Assembly (NCBI GenBank): GCA_041393775.1
Contig: JAWKJM010000009.1
Location: forward strand, 1-64,000
Direction: 5' to 3'
Source: JADKAV01 sp041393775
GTDB taxonomy: Bacteria; Actinomycetota; Actinomycetes; S36-B12; UBA10799
DNA length: 64,000 nt
Below the pieces are notes generated by a model that was not told the origin of the DNA, did no database searches, and saw only the letters and a program-made list of their open reading frames with translations. Shown piece after piece: positions 35,921-43,919 of the stretch (position 1 is its first letter; each line of letters starts with the position of its first letter). Both the position numbers and the translations under genes were made by a program.

Positions 35921-37279
35921 ATGACACGTCACGCACTCAATGGCTGGCTGCGCGCTTCGGCTATCGCAGGGGTCACGCTCATGGCTTCGTCGATGCTTAC
36001 GCACCCGGCGATGACTGTCGCACAGGGGCCGGGATCCGCGATCAGCGCCAAGAAGAGCGCGGTCAGAGTGTCGGGGACACGGACCGTTCGCGGCGGGCAG
36101 TTCACCAGTGTCGACGTTCAGGCACGTGAAGGTGCCCGGTGCCGCTTGACCCTGTCCGACGGCACCCGCTCGTGGCATTCGAGGGCGGTAAGAGCGGGAA
36201 CCCCAGCGTCCGCGCTGCAGTTCCCGTGGAAGCAGCCTGCCCGCCCGTCGAAGAAATGGACTCTCAGAGTCACCTGCACCAAGGGCGGACAGACCCGGAC
36301 CCGCACCCGCGCCCTTCGTGTCACGGGTGCGAAGAAGGGCAAGGCGGCACCGAAATTCCTCAGGCCTCTGCGAGTCGCCTCTTCGACCCGGAATCCGATC
36401 AACGGACTGGGTGGCGGCATCGGCAGCGCACCCAAAGGCACATTGCTGGTAGCCGGAAGTTCATGGCTCGGGGGTCTGGGCGTCGACGTCTTCAGCAATG
36501 GTCGTTCCTACGACAGCACGCGCGCCGACCTCGGTCCCCACGGATACCGGTGGCAGTGCGTGGAACTGGTCAACCGCCTGGTCATGACGCGCGGCTGGTC
36601 TGGGAAGATCTGGGGAAACGCATATCAGATCTTCGCCAACGCCCCCGCAGCCAACTTCGACAAGCACCCGGCAGGTGACGGCTACGTGCCTGTGCCGGGT
36701 GACGTCATGGTCTGGCGCGGCGGCTGGGGGGGCTACGGACATGTCGCCGTGGTCAGGGATGTCAGTGGCGGTCAGGTCAACTTTCTGGAGCAGAACGCCA
36801 GCGTGACCGGGCAGAACGCGCGGGCTCTTCAGTCCAATGGCGCGCCGGCCGCATACGGCGGCCGGTACAGGTTCACTGGCTATCTGCACGCCAAGGCCAA
36901 CAGGCCCGCCACGCCCGCGCCGGTCGCACCACCGGTGACGCCGGTGACACCCAAACCGTCGCCGACGTCGGCGACGATCACGGGCAATCCGTGCTCGACC
37001 GCCGAGAAGGCGCCCAACTGTGCCCCGGCGCGGGTTTCGTCGGCGCCGAACAATTCGGCGACGAAGATCGGATCCTTCGGCTACGGGCAGGCATTGACGG
37101 TGCGCTGCTGGACCACCGGACAGACGATCACGGACGGCAACAACAGCGACCCCAGCGATGACAACCGGACGTTCACGTCGGACCTTTGGTACGGGATCGA
37201 CTGGAATGGAGGACGTGGCTACGTGTCCGCCACGTGGACAACCAAAAGCAACAACAAGTTCGGCCTACCCTCCTGCTAG
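35921..37279 (+). CDS. Secreted CHAP-domain protein with N-terminal beta domain and C-terminal SH3-like domain
   Basis: 452 residues. Export signal ~1-35; Ig-like or beta domain ~45-137 with a Cys pair; CHAP domain ~190-335 with catalytic Cys213 (YRWQCVELVNRL) and His274 (GYGHVAVVRD); Pro/Thr linker ~335-362; SH3-like module ~365-452 (cysteines at NPCST, PNCAP, VRCWT and final LPSC). Probably a peptidoglycan amidase or endopeptidase. ATG 35921 follows the G-run leader by 3 nt. It differs in architecture from CHAP gene 1, so the two are not simple duplicates. Confidence 0.87.
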   Translation: MTRHALNGWLRASAIAGVTLMASSMLTHPAMTVAQGPGSAISAKKSAVRVSGTRTVRGGQFTSVDVQAREGARCRLTLSDGTRSWHSRAVRAGTPASALQFPWKQPARPSKKWTLRVTCTKGGQTRTRTRALRVTGAKKGKAAPKFLRPLRVASSTRNPINGLGGGIGSAPKGTLLVAGSSWLGGLGVDVFSNGRSYDSTRADLGPHGYRWQCVELVNRLVMTRGWSGKIWGNAYQIFANAPAANFDKHPAGDGYVPVPGDVMVWRGGWGGYGHVAVVRDVSGGQVNFLEQNASVTGQNARALQSNGAPAAYGGRYRFTGYLHAKANRPATPAPVAPPVTPVTPKPSPTSATITGNPCSTAEKAPNCAPARVSSAPNNSATKIGSFGYGQALTVRCWTTGQTITDGNNSDPSDDNRTFTSDLWYGIDWNGGRGYVSATWTTKSNNKFGLPSC

Positions 37280-37299
37280 TCCTCCGGTCACCCGTCGCG

Positions 37300-37603
37300 A
37301 ACTAGAGTCCACGGGGGAAACTGGTGGATCGAGAGCAAGTTGCTCGTCTGCGCTGTCTCGACCCTAGGTGTGCATGCTCTCGTCGGGGGAAGGCGCGCAT
37401 TGTCAGCGTTGGCGTCTTCCTGGCTGGGCAGGCTGCTCACCGAAGCGGACGACGGCTCTTCATGGGTCCGTGAACGTCACGGAGAACGCTTAATGGAGAA
37501 CGAAACTCCGGTGCCGCGGTTCGAGCATCTAGGGGGCCCGGACCTCTACGGCAGTTTCGCTCACGTGACTCGAAAACTTCGGAATATGCGATTCGTGGAT
37601 TGA
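37300..37603 (+). pseudogene. Promoter/leader followed by a degenerate exported-protein frame
   Basis: TAGAGT then ACGGGGGA (about 37312-37319) reproduce the leader of neighbouring secreted-protein genes, but no start codon near it opens a long frame. A frame from TTG 37340 reads LLVCAVSTLGVHALVGG..., signal-like at first, then 60 residues of unremarkable sequence to 37603. It may be the remnant of another exported protein. Confidence 0.35.
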
Positions 37604-37649
37604 AGAAACCGGTGGTGCCCGTCTCGAACGACGAGGTACCTCGTATGCC

Positions 37650-38018
37650 CTACAACCCGCGAATCGTGGGATCTGCGGATCTTGGTCGATATGAGTTGCG
37701 TTTCGGGCCTGCGATGTAGAGGGTGGCCCGCACGCCTCGTACGCCTCGGGCAGTCATCCTGCTCTGGCAGCAATTCGTTGCCCGCGGTGCAGTGCCAGGA
37801 GTAGCGAACGCCCTGACCCGTTCGCGGCAACTTGTATTCCGTAGGCGTAGCCCCCGCTGGATCCCGGCCGGGAAGGTAGGTTGTTCCCTTCGGGACGGGG
37901 ACGCGCAAGAGGGCTGTGCATGGGCCGACCGGCGTTCCCAGTGCCGACCCGCCGGTGTTGTAGTGACGGCAGCTGCAAACACGAAGCCGGTGCTGGCGAC
38001 TACGCGAATCTTCGTCAC
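37650..38018 (-). CDS. Putative secreted protein with possible compensating frameshifts
   Basis: 122-residue open frame. The first ~23 residues read as a signal peptide (TKIRVVASTGFVFAAAVTTTPA), but the middle has poor composition in this frame, whereas the next frame there reads GGSALGTPVGPCTALLRVPV, KGTTYLPGRDP, GVRYSWHCTAGNELLPEQDDC. Near the end the first frame again looks natural (GVRATLYIAGPKR). Two opposite indels or misreads would explain this. GTG 38018 is the start. Unknown family. Confidence 0.45.
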   Translation of the reverse strand: MTKIRVVASTGFVFAAAVTTTPAGRHWERRSAHAQPSCASPSRREQPTFPAGIQRGLRLRNTSCRERVRAFATPGTAPRATNCCQSRMTARGVRGVRATLYIAGPKRNSYRPRSADPTIRGL

Positions 38019-38246
38019 GGGACGTCACGGTAGCGCATAGACCGTGGGTCTCCTCGCACGATCCACGGTGTGGTGCCGGCGACACCGTGTGGTGGGGTTC
38101 TCTGGTCGGAGGTCTGTTTGGTTGCCGGGTGTGGGCCACCGTGAATGGGTAACGTCCACGGTTGCGAATCTGTTGAGTCCGCGGGTCATGAGCATGGCCG
38201 GGCGGCGAGGTTCGGCTCCTTTGCGCATCGTGCCGGAACCTGTTAG

Positions 38247-38292
38247 TAGGGTCGGGATCGTCACGCCTTGCGAGGCGTCACACGAAGGGGGA
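38247..38292 (+). promoter_or_regulatory. Promoter and G-run leader of the 38299 gene
   Basis: TAGGGT at 38247-38252, a small ACGCCT/AGGCGT hairpin around 38262-38277, then AAGGGGGA at 38285-38292, 6 nt before ATG 38299. Longest leader of the set. Confidence 0.45.
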
Positions 38293-38298
38293 CTCACT

Positions 38299-38931
38299 AT
38301 GAAGGTGCTTCCCAAGACCACGCTGTTGGTGGCGGCTATCACACTGCTGTCGCCGGGGGTGGCGTCGGCAGCGCAGGTGGATTCCACGGACCTGTCGGCG
38401 ACGCTGGGCGGTTCGTGGCGGAGTCAAGGCGGATTCCGCAGCGAGTTGGTGAAGACGCACTCTTTGCGGCCCGCCACGTGTTCTGCCGGGCGCTTCACGA
38501 AGGCCAAGCGCGGTCGCACGACCTCCTACTCCGGATCGCGCGTGGACGGCTACATGCGATGGGCCAACACGGATGTGCTGACCTACCGAACACCTCGCGC
38601 GGCGCGCAGGGGACTGGGGGGTCTGAAGCGTTGGGTTTCACGGTGCCCCGGACCCCTCCTACCGTCCTGTGTCGGCTGCGACGCAGGGTCGCTCTATCTG
38701 TCCTCGATCAAGAATGCGCGTGTGGGTCGGGTCTCCACGGGGTGGTGGAGCGCCAGCCCAGGAGGTATGGAGGCCGTGTACACCACCAGCATCGCGTTCG
38801 TGCGGGGCCGGAAGTTGGGAGTCGCGTCGTATCGGCTGTACAACACAAGAGATTCCAGCATTGACCGCTCGTTCGTCCCCAGCGTCCAGAAGACCAAGGC
38901 TTTCGCAAAACGTCTCCAGCGGAGACTATGA
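38299..38931 (+). CDS. Secreted protein of unknown family
   Basis: 210 residues; signal peptide 1-~26 (KVLPKTTLLVAAITLLSPGVASA). Mature ~185 residues with cysteines in RPATCSAG, SRCPGPLLPSCVGCDAG, Arg-rich, ending KAFAKRLQRRL. The layout, a secreted ~180-residue domain with YRTPRAARRGLGGLKRWVSRCPG, vaguely recalls extracytoplasmic sensor-type domains, but I do not assign it. ATG 38299 fits leader and signal. Confidence 0.7.
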   Translation: MKVLPKTTLLVAAITLLSPGVASAAQVDSTDLSATLGGSWRSQGGFRSELVKTHSLRPATCSAGRFTKAKRGRTTSYSGSRVDGYMRWANTDVLTYRTPRAARRGLGGLKRWVSRCPGPLLPSCVGCDAGSLYLSSIKNARVGRVSTGWWSASPGGMEAVYTTSIAFVRGRKLGVASYRLYNTRDSSIDRSFVPSVQKTKAFAKRLQRRL

Positions 38932-39507
38932 GCCCTCCCGCTGTTCTGGTCGACCCGCACGGGCCAGTCGGCGCCGCACGAATGCCGGAGAACTAGTCGG
39001 TAGATGGCACAAGCCCAACCAGAGGCTGAGAATCCCCCCTGGGACGCGGCCTCCCCAGTCCAGAACGAACAGCAACGATCGAGTCCAAACGCGGCGAGAA
39101 GTCTCGGCAGTCAAAGGCCGAGGCTGGCGTGAATCACAAGATCGCTGATCCGCAAGCAGCACTTCCCACGCCTTGATCTTGGCCAGAGTGCGGTTGAAGC
39201 GCTGATGGGTCGCGGAGGGGCGCTTTGGCACACTGGCTTCTTGCGCGCCTGGCCGCCTCGCGATAGCAGAACCTTGGCCCCTGCGCTGGGCTGGCGCTGA
39301 GCGGGCCCGCAGCGGCGCCGATGAGCCTCTCCTGAAGGTGACGCCGTGTGGCGTCGACCGGATCGACTGTTTCCTGTGCAGTGGCGCGGTCCCCATCGCA
39401 GTCTCCCGCAGCAGTGCGAGCCGAAGGGCCGACGTGAACATGCTTCGAGCCCCTCCGGATCTGTGCCTCCGGCGCCCAAGAGTCCGGGAAGGACTTTCCG
39501 TCAGAGA
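38932..39507. other. Gap with possible transposase debris
   Basis: 576 bp. A minus-strand stretch around 39150-39215 reads RFNRTLAKIKAWEVLLADQRS, reminiscent of the C-terminal part of DDE transposases, but without motif support. Nothing else recognised. Confidence 0.35.
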
Positions 39508-39960
39508 TCACCCATACGAGAAGGCGGCCGGCCAGCGGTTCTTGGCAATGATCTTGGAAGTGCTGCGACCACCACGACACGTCATGCCCGTGAGGTCGAG
39601 TACTACTCGTGCCGGCATCCGAGTGACGTTGACGCAACTACCCTGATCCCCGAAGTCGGAGCCGAAACTGTCCGCCATAACCCAGCGGCCAGAACCAGGG
39701 CGAGACTTGTAGAGCAGCACCCCGTTGGCGCATGCCATAGCGTTCAAGTTGACTGCAGCCCACCGCGCACACCCTGGGTGAGCATCCGAGACGCGCATTG
39801 CTTTCCGAGGGTAGGTGCAGTTGGGATCTGCCGGATATTGTCGCCAGATCCTTCGCTCGGTAGCCGCGCTGGGCCGATGCCGCGCGTGCGCAGGTGCTGC
39901 GGCACCTGCCGCGACCACTGAGGCCAGTGCCACCCCGCCCAGCCAGACGTGCAACTGCAT
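39508..39960 (-). CDS. Small secreted protein of unknown family
   Basis: 150 residues; signal peptide ~1-27 (WLGGVALASVVAAGAAAPAHA). Mature ~120 residues with cysteines at PNCTYP, PGCARW, MACANG, GSCVNV and MTCRGG, an odd number, and WVMADSFGSDFGDQG. No family recognised. ATG 39960 is preceded by AACGGGGGA at 7 nt. Confidence 0.68.
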   Translation of the reverse strand: MQLHVWLGGVALASVVAAGAAAPAHARHRPSAATERRIWRQYPADPNCTYPRKAMRVSDAHPGCARWAAVNLNAMACANGVLLYKSRPGSGRWVMADSFGSDFGDQGSCVNVTRMPARVVLDLTGMTCRGGRSTSKIIAKNRWPAAFSYG

Positions 39961-40293
39961 GACTGTCTCCCCCGTTACGTTGCCCTGTGCCCTCTAACGA
40001 CGGTGTCAGCATGCTCGGGCGCGGGACGAAACCGACGGGACCTCCCAGAAGACGTCGTCTGTGGATCTGGCTAGGTGCCGTCTGGGAGGTAGACGACGCT
40101 CAGGGTGCTTGGAACGGAGGCGCTCCTCCCTCTGACGGCGCAGCACTTCCAGCAGGTTCTCGCTGTCGTCAGCCGGGGCGCTGCCCGCGCGGCGTTCGTG
40201 TCGTGTCCCGCAGTTGAACGCTCAACGCAGCCAACGTCGAGCCCGGTTCCTGGGCACCGTCGATGCGGTCGGCCAGTGCAAGAGCCAACCGGC
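39961..40293. other. Gap left of the 19-bp inverted repeat
   Basis: About 330 bp. Its left end holds the promoter of the 39960 gene; no gene is supported in the rest. Confidence 0.45.
39968..39996 (-). promoter_or_regulatory. Promoter and G-run leader of the 39960 gene
   Basis: Minus strand TAGAGG (39996-39991) followed by AACGGGGGA (39976-39968), 7 nt before ATG 39960. Confidence 0.45.
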
Positions 40294-40343
40294 CTGGATC
40301 GATCCGTCAACGACGCTGGCGAGCCGTTGACGGATCGATCCAG
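40294..40343. repeat. Perfect 19-bp inverted repeat
   Basis: CTGGATCGATCCGTCAACG and its exact complement, 12-nt spacer, in a gene-free stretch. Each arm contains its own palindrome GGATCGATCC. Could be a recombination site, operator or terminator. Confidence 0.8.
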
Positions 40344-40482
40344 CCGGCCGCGTGCCTGCGCGAATCGCACGCCGGTGAATACCGAGATGGTGATCGAGCC
40401 GCTGCGACGCAGCCGGATGACCAGTTCGCAGGTTGTTGCCAAGTGGGGCATGGCTGCGTCGACCGTCTGACGCGACGCGCGC

Positions 40483-40935
40483 CTACGGCCCCACCGATGA
40501 ACACGGTCGGTTGCGCAGGTCGCGCACGTAGTCCTCAGGGGCGCCAGCGGCCTCCGCGGCGTCGGCAATGATCCCCAGGTACCGAGCTGACGGCAGACCG
40601 CCCTCGTAGGCGTCGAGCACGTACAGCCACGCGACGACGTCGCCTTCCAGTGTCTGCACACGCACCCGGATCTTGGTGTAGATCCCGAGTTCGGTGCCCT
40701 CCCATTGATCGAGGAGGCTCTCATCCTGCGGCGTCACGTCGTAGAGCATCACGAAGACTTGGTGCCCGGCATCCTCGACCACCGTTGACAGTGCGCCTTC
40801 CCACCCGATGTCGGCGCCGCCGAACGTCAATCGCCAGCCGTCGAGCCAGCCCATACCGGCGGCCGGGGAGTGAGGGGCGATCTCCAGCATGCGCTCGGGG
40901 TCCATGCTCGAGGCATAGGCGGCATACAAAGTCAC
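40483..40935 (-). CDS. Gamma-glutamylcyclotransferase-like (AIG2/GGACT) protein
   Basis: 150 residues. Opens YAAYASSMDPERM, the YxxYxSN-like substrate loop of the GGCT fold, continues WRLTFGG and VFVMLYDVTPQDESLLDQWEG with the conserved acidic residue region, and ends with YLGIIADAAEAAG. Members release pyroglutamate from gamma-glutamyl amines. GTG 40935 has TAGTCT exactly 6 nt upstream, a leaderless start. Confidence 0.8.
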   Translation of the reverse strand: MTLYAAYASSMDPERMLEIAPHSPAAGMGWLDGWRLTFGGADIGWEGALSTVVEDAGHQVFVMLYDVTPQDESLLDQWEGTELGIYTKIRVRVQTLEGDVVAWLYVLDAYEGGLPSARYLGIIADAAEAAGAPEDYVRDLRNRPCSSVGP

Positions 40936-40941
40936 GCACGC

Positions 40942-40947
40942 AGACTA
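40942..40947 (-). promoter_or_regulatory. -10 box of leaderless cyclotransferase-like transcript
   Basis: TAGTCT on the minus strand, 6 nt before GTG 40935. Confidence 0.5.
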
Positions 40948-41009
40948 GCGTTCATGGTCACAGCGATCGACAAGGGGACAGATCGCGGTGGCGGTGGTTG
41001 AGTCGATCC

Positions 41010-41966
41010 ATGAGCAACCTCGAACGGCGACCTGCGGAAAGTCCGTGTGGCGGCAAAGTGGTGACAGCGTCATCCCCGCCCGCGACATTGCTGGAACCAC
41101 GCGAAGTGCCGTTGGGGGGTCCTCGTGCAATGCTCGTCCGGCGGACTCTCCCGCACAAGCAGATCAGGACCGTCGGGGCGTGGTGTTTCGTCGACCACTA
41201 CGGCCCCGCCCTGCATCGCATGTCTGTGCCGCCGCACCCGCACGCGGGACTGCAGACCGTTTCGTGGCTGCTGTCCGGCGAGGTGGAACACCGTGACAGT
41301 CTCGGCACGGTGCAGACGATCCGGCCCGGCGAACTCAATGTGATGACCGCCGGCCATGGGATCGCGCATTCGGAGTACGCCGTGGGTGACCACACGGTGC
41401 CCATGCACGGCGTGCAGTTGTGGGTCGCTCTTGCTCAGAATGACCGTCATACGGCCCCCGTTTTCGAACACCACGCCGATCTGCCGGTCATCGAAGAGGC
41501 CGGGCTGCGCGCGATCGTGATGACCGGTGGGATCGGCGGCGTGAGCTCGCCGGCGACCTCCTACTCGCCGTTGTTCGCGGCCGAAGCGACCTTGTCGGGG
41601 CCGGTCCGGCTACCGATCCAGGCCGATTTCGAGTACGCGGTCCTGGCCCTGGATTCCGACGTCGAGATCAACGGCCACCGCGTGCCGCACACCGGCCTGC
41701 AGTACCTGGGCTGGGGCGCAGAATATCTGCGGTTGAGTTCCGCGCGTCCCTCCCGCCTGCTCATCCTCGGTGGTGAACCGCTTGCCGAAGACCTGTTGAT
41801 GTGGTGGAACTTCGTCGGACGTACCCATGACGAGATCGTGCAGATGCGCGAGCAGTGGCAAACGCAGGATCCGAGATTCGGCCCGGTTGCCGGTGACCCG
41901 AATCCCCGGTTGCCCGCCCCTGCGATGCCGACGGTTCGGCTGAAACCGAGGCGGTCGCGGCGGTGA
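41010..41966 (+). CDS. Pirin family protein
   Basis: 318 residues in two cupin domains. The N-terminal domain keeps the metal site PPHPHAGLQTVSW (two His) and GHGIAHSE (His, Glu). A C-terminal cupin with LLILGGEPL and the FVGRTHDEI motif follows. Pirins bind Fe(II) and some act as quercetin dioxygenases or regulators; no specific role can be assigned here. ATG 41010 is the first start giving a normal pirin length. Confidence 0.9.
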   Translation: MSNLERRPAESPCGGKVVTASSPPATLLEPREVPLGGPRAMLVRRTLPHKQIRTVGAWCFVDHYGPALHRMSVPPHPHAGLQTVSWLLSGEVEHRDSLGTVQTIRPGELNVMTAGHGIAHSEYAVGDHTVPMHGVQLWVALAQNDRHTAPVFEHHADLPVIEEAGLRAIVMTGGIGGVSSPATSYSPLFAAEATLSGPVRLPIQADFEYAVLALDSDVEINGHRVPHTGLQYLGWGAEYLRLSSARPSRLLILGGEPLAEDLLMWWNFVGRTHDEIVQMREQWQTQDPRFGPVAGDPNPRLPAPAMPTVRLKPRRSRR

Positions 41967-41974
41967 CGCCCGCC

Positions 41975-42805
41975 TCAGGCCTGCATTAGGTCCCCGTACT
42001 CCTGGATCCGGGCCATGGTCTCGGTGAACAGGAACTGCTCGGTCAGCCCCGCTCGAACCTCGTCCCAGGTGACCGGGGTTGCGGCGTACGGCAGATCCTT
42101 GCCGCGCAACGAATACGGGGTGATGGTGGTCTTCGCGGAGTTGTTCTGGCTCCAGTCGATGAAGACCCGTTGCTCGCGCTTGGACTTGCTCATCGTGGCG
42201 ACGATCTTCGAGCGGTGCCTATGGGCGAGGTCACCGGCCATGGACCGCGCGTAGTTCAGCACCGCGTCGGCGTCCATCGGCTCCGGGAACGGAACGTACA
42301 ACTGCATCCCCTTCGAGCCACTGGTCACCGGCACCGCGCTCAAGCCGTCGGCGCCCAGGTACTCGTCCACCAACAGCGCCACCTCGCAGCACTGCGGCAA
42401 TCCGGCACCCGGACCCGGGTCCAAGTCCACCACCATCCGATCGACCCATCCCTGCACGCGCCACTGCGGGGTGTGGAGTTCGAGCGAGTTGTTCTGCGCG
42501 GACCAGACAACAGCAGCCACCTCGTTGAACACCGGGTACCGGATCGAGTTGATGACGACTTGGGGGATCCAGTCCGGGATGCCGTCCGGTGCGTTCTTCT
42601 CGAAGAAGGACTGCCCGCCGACACCGTGCGGGAAGCGGATCCTGGTCACCGGTCGCCCCGCTGTCTGCTGCACGATCGACGGTCCCACGGTCGCGTAGTA
42701 GTCGATGACCTGGTTCTTCGTGATCCCAAGTCGGGCATACATCACCTTCGTCAGACTGGTCAGCCGGACCTGCCGGCCCTCGACCTGTGCGACGATCGCA
42801 GACAT
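41975..42805 (-). CDS. NHEJ DNA polymerase (LigD polymerase domain, stand-alone)
   Basis: 276 residues equal to the polymerase/primase module of LigD, without ligase or phosphoesterase domains. VMYARLGITKNQVIDYYATV, RFPHGVGGQSFFEKNAP, the catalytic MVVDLDPGPG (two Asp), SGSKGMQLYVP and the TPYSLRG motif are all present. It adds (ribo)nucleotides at double-strand breaks. It is divergent from ku. ATG 42805 has TAGTGT exactly 6 nt upstream, so probably leaderless. Confidence 0.93.
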   Translation of the reverse strand: MSAIVAQVEGRQVRLTSLTKVMYARLGITKNQVIDYYATVGPSIVQQTAGRPVTRIRFPHGVGGQSFFEKNAPDGIPDWIPQVVINSIRYPVFNEVAAVVWSAQNNSLELHTPQWRVQGWVDRMVVDLDPGPGAGLPQCCEVALLVDEYLGADGLSAVPVTSGSKGMQLYVPFPEPMDADAVLNYARSMAGDLAHRHRSKIVATMSKSKREQRVFIDWSQNNSAKTTITPYSLRGKDLPYAATPVTWDEVRAGLTEQFLFTETMARIQEYGDLMQA

Positions 42806-42811
42806 ATCTCG

Positions 42812-42817
42812 ACACTA
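42812..42817 (-). promoter_or_regulatory. -10 box of leaderless polymerase transcript
   Basis: TAGTGT on the minus strand, 6 nt before ATG 42805, in the divergent space shared with ku. Confidence 0.5.
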
Positions 42818-42905
42818 GTTATGGAATCGGCGAAATGGCCACCCACACAGTGTTAACACTTCTTGACACTGGCATAGGGGCGCCGGGGCAGAGCAAGATA
42901 GGCAC

Positions 42906-43919
42906 GTGCGTGCGATTTGGAAAGGCTCAATAGCGTTCGGGCTGGTGTCAGTCCCGGTCAAGGTCTATACCGCGACCGAGGACCACGACGTCCGCTTCCA
43001 CCAGGTGCATGCCCTGGACAACGGTCGGGTGAAGTACAACCGGGTGTGCCGCGAATGCGATAAGACGTTGGAGCTCTCCGAGATCGCCAAGGCATATCAG
43101 GTGCCCAACGGCCCGGTCGTCGTGCTCGGCCCTGAGGACTTCGACAGTCTGCCGGTCAATTCCTCCAAGGAGATCGACGTCGTCGAGTTCGTCCCGACGG
43201 CACAGGTGGATCCGGTGCGGTTCGACAAGTCCTACTTACTGGAACCCGACGAGCGCTCGCTCAAGCCGTACGTCCTCTTGCGCCAGACGCTGGAGGACAC
43301 CGATCTGACTGCGATCGTGAAGGTGAGTCTCCGGCAGAAGCAGCAACTCGGGGTGTTGCGGGTTCGTGAAGACGTCCTCATGCTCCAGACCATGCTGTGG
43401 CCCGACGAGGTGCGCGCCCCACACTTCGACATCCTCGACCAAGAGGTGGATGTCCGTCCGCAGGAACTGTCGATGGCTGCCTCGTTGGTGGAATCACTGG
43501 CCGGGGACTTCGACCCCGACCAGTACCACGACGACTACCGTGAACAGCTGCTGGCGCTGATCGACGCGAAGGTCAGCGGCGGCGAGGGCGTGGTCGCCTC
43601 TGAGCGGCCGGCGGCGGAGGGCGGTGAGGTGGTGGACCTGCTGACCGCGCTGCGACAGTCATTGGCCCGGGCAGAGGGTTCCGGGGCCGACCAGCCGGCC
43701 GCCAAGAAGTCCGCCTCCAAACGCCCTGCGGCGAAGAAGTCCCCCGCCAAGGCGACCGCGAAGAAGACCCCCGCGCGCAAGCCGGCTGCGAAGAAGAGCA
43801 CTTCGAAGAAGGCCCCGGCCAACAAAGCGCCTGCGAAGAAGTCCTCAACGAGAAAGGCACCTGTGAAGAAGGCGGCTGCGAAGAAGACCCCTGCCAAGCG
43901 CCCCCGGAAGACCGCGTGA
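42906..43919 (+). CDS. ku: Ku protein with long Lys/Ala-rich C-terminal tail
   Basis: 337 residues. Core Ku fold ~1-250: AIWKGSIAFGLVSVPVKVYTA, FHQVHALDNGRVKYNRVCRECD, SYLLEPDE and the DEVRAPHF segment; forms a ring-shaped homodimer on broken DNA ends and recruits the polymerase and ligase. Residues ~265-337 consist almost only of K, A, P, S and T in AAKK-type repeats, like a histone-H1 or HU tail, adding non-specific DNA binding. GTG 42906 is the start. The stop overlaps lpdA by 4 bp. Confidence 0.96.
   Translation: MRAIWKGSIAFGLVSVPVKVYTATEDHDVRFHQVHALDNGRVKYNRVCRECDKTLELSEIAKAYQVPNGPVVVLGPEDFDSLPVNSSKEIDVVEFVPTAQVDPVRFDKSYLLEPDERSLKPYVLLRQTLEDTDLTAIVKVSLRQKQQLGVLRVREDVLMLQTMLWPDEVRAPHFDILDQEVDVRPQELSMAASLVESLAGDFDPDQYHDDYREQLLALIDAKVSGGEGVVASERPAAEGGEVVDLLTALRQSLARAEGSGADQPAAKKSASKRPAAKKSPAKATAKKTPARKPAAKKSTSKKAPANKAPAKKSSTRKAPVKKAAAKKTPAKRPRKTA

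Noticed and set aside
39134..39230. Transposase-like RFNRTLAKIKAWEVL on the minus strand
   Set aside because: Similarity is only impressionistic, with no DDE residues or terminal repeats, so it is not called as a mobile element.
40105..40470. 121-residue plus-strand frame ending SSQVVAKWGMAASTV, suggestive of a helix-turn-helix
   Set aside because: The frame runs through the 19-bp inverted repeat, has no start signal, and the opposite strand is equally open.
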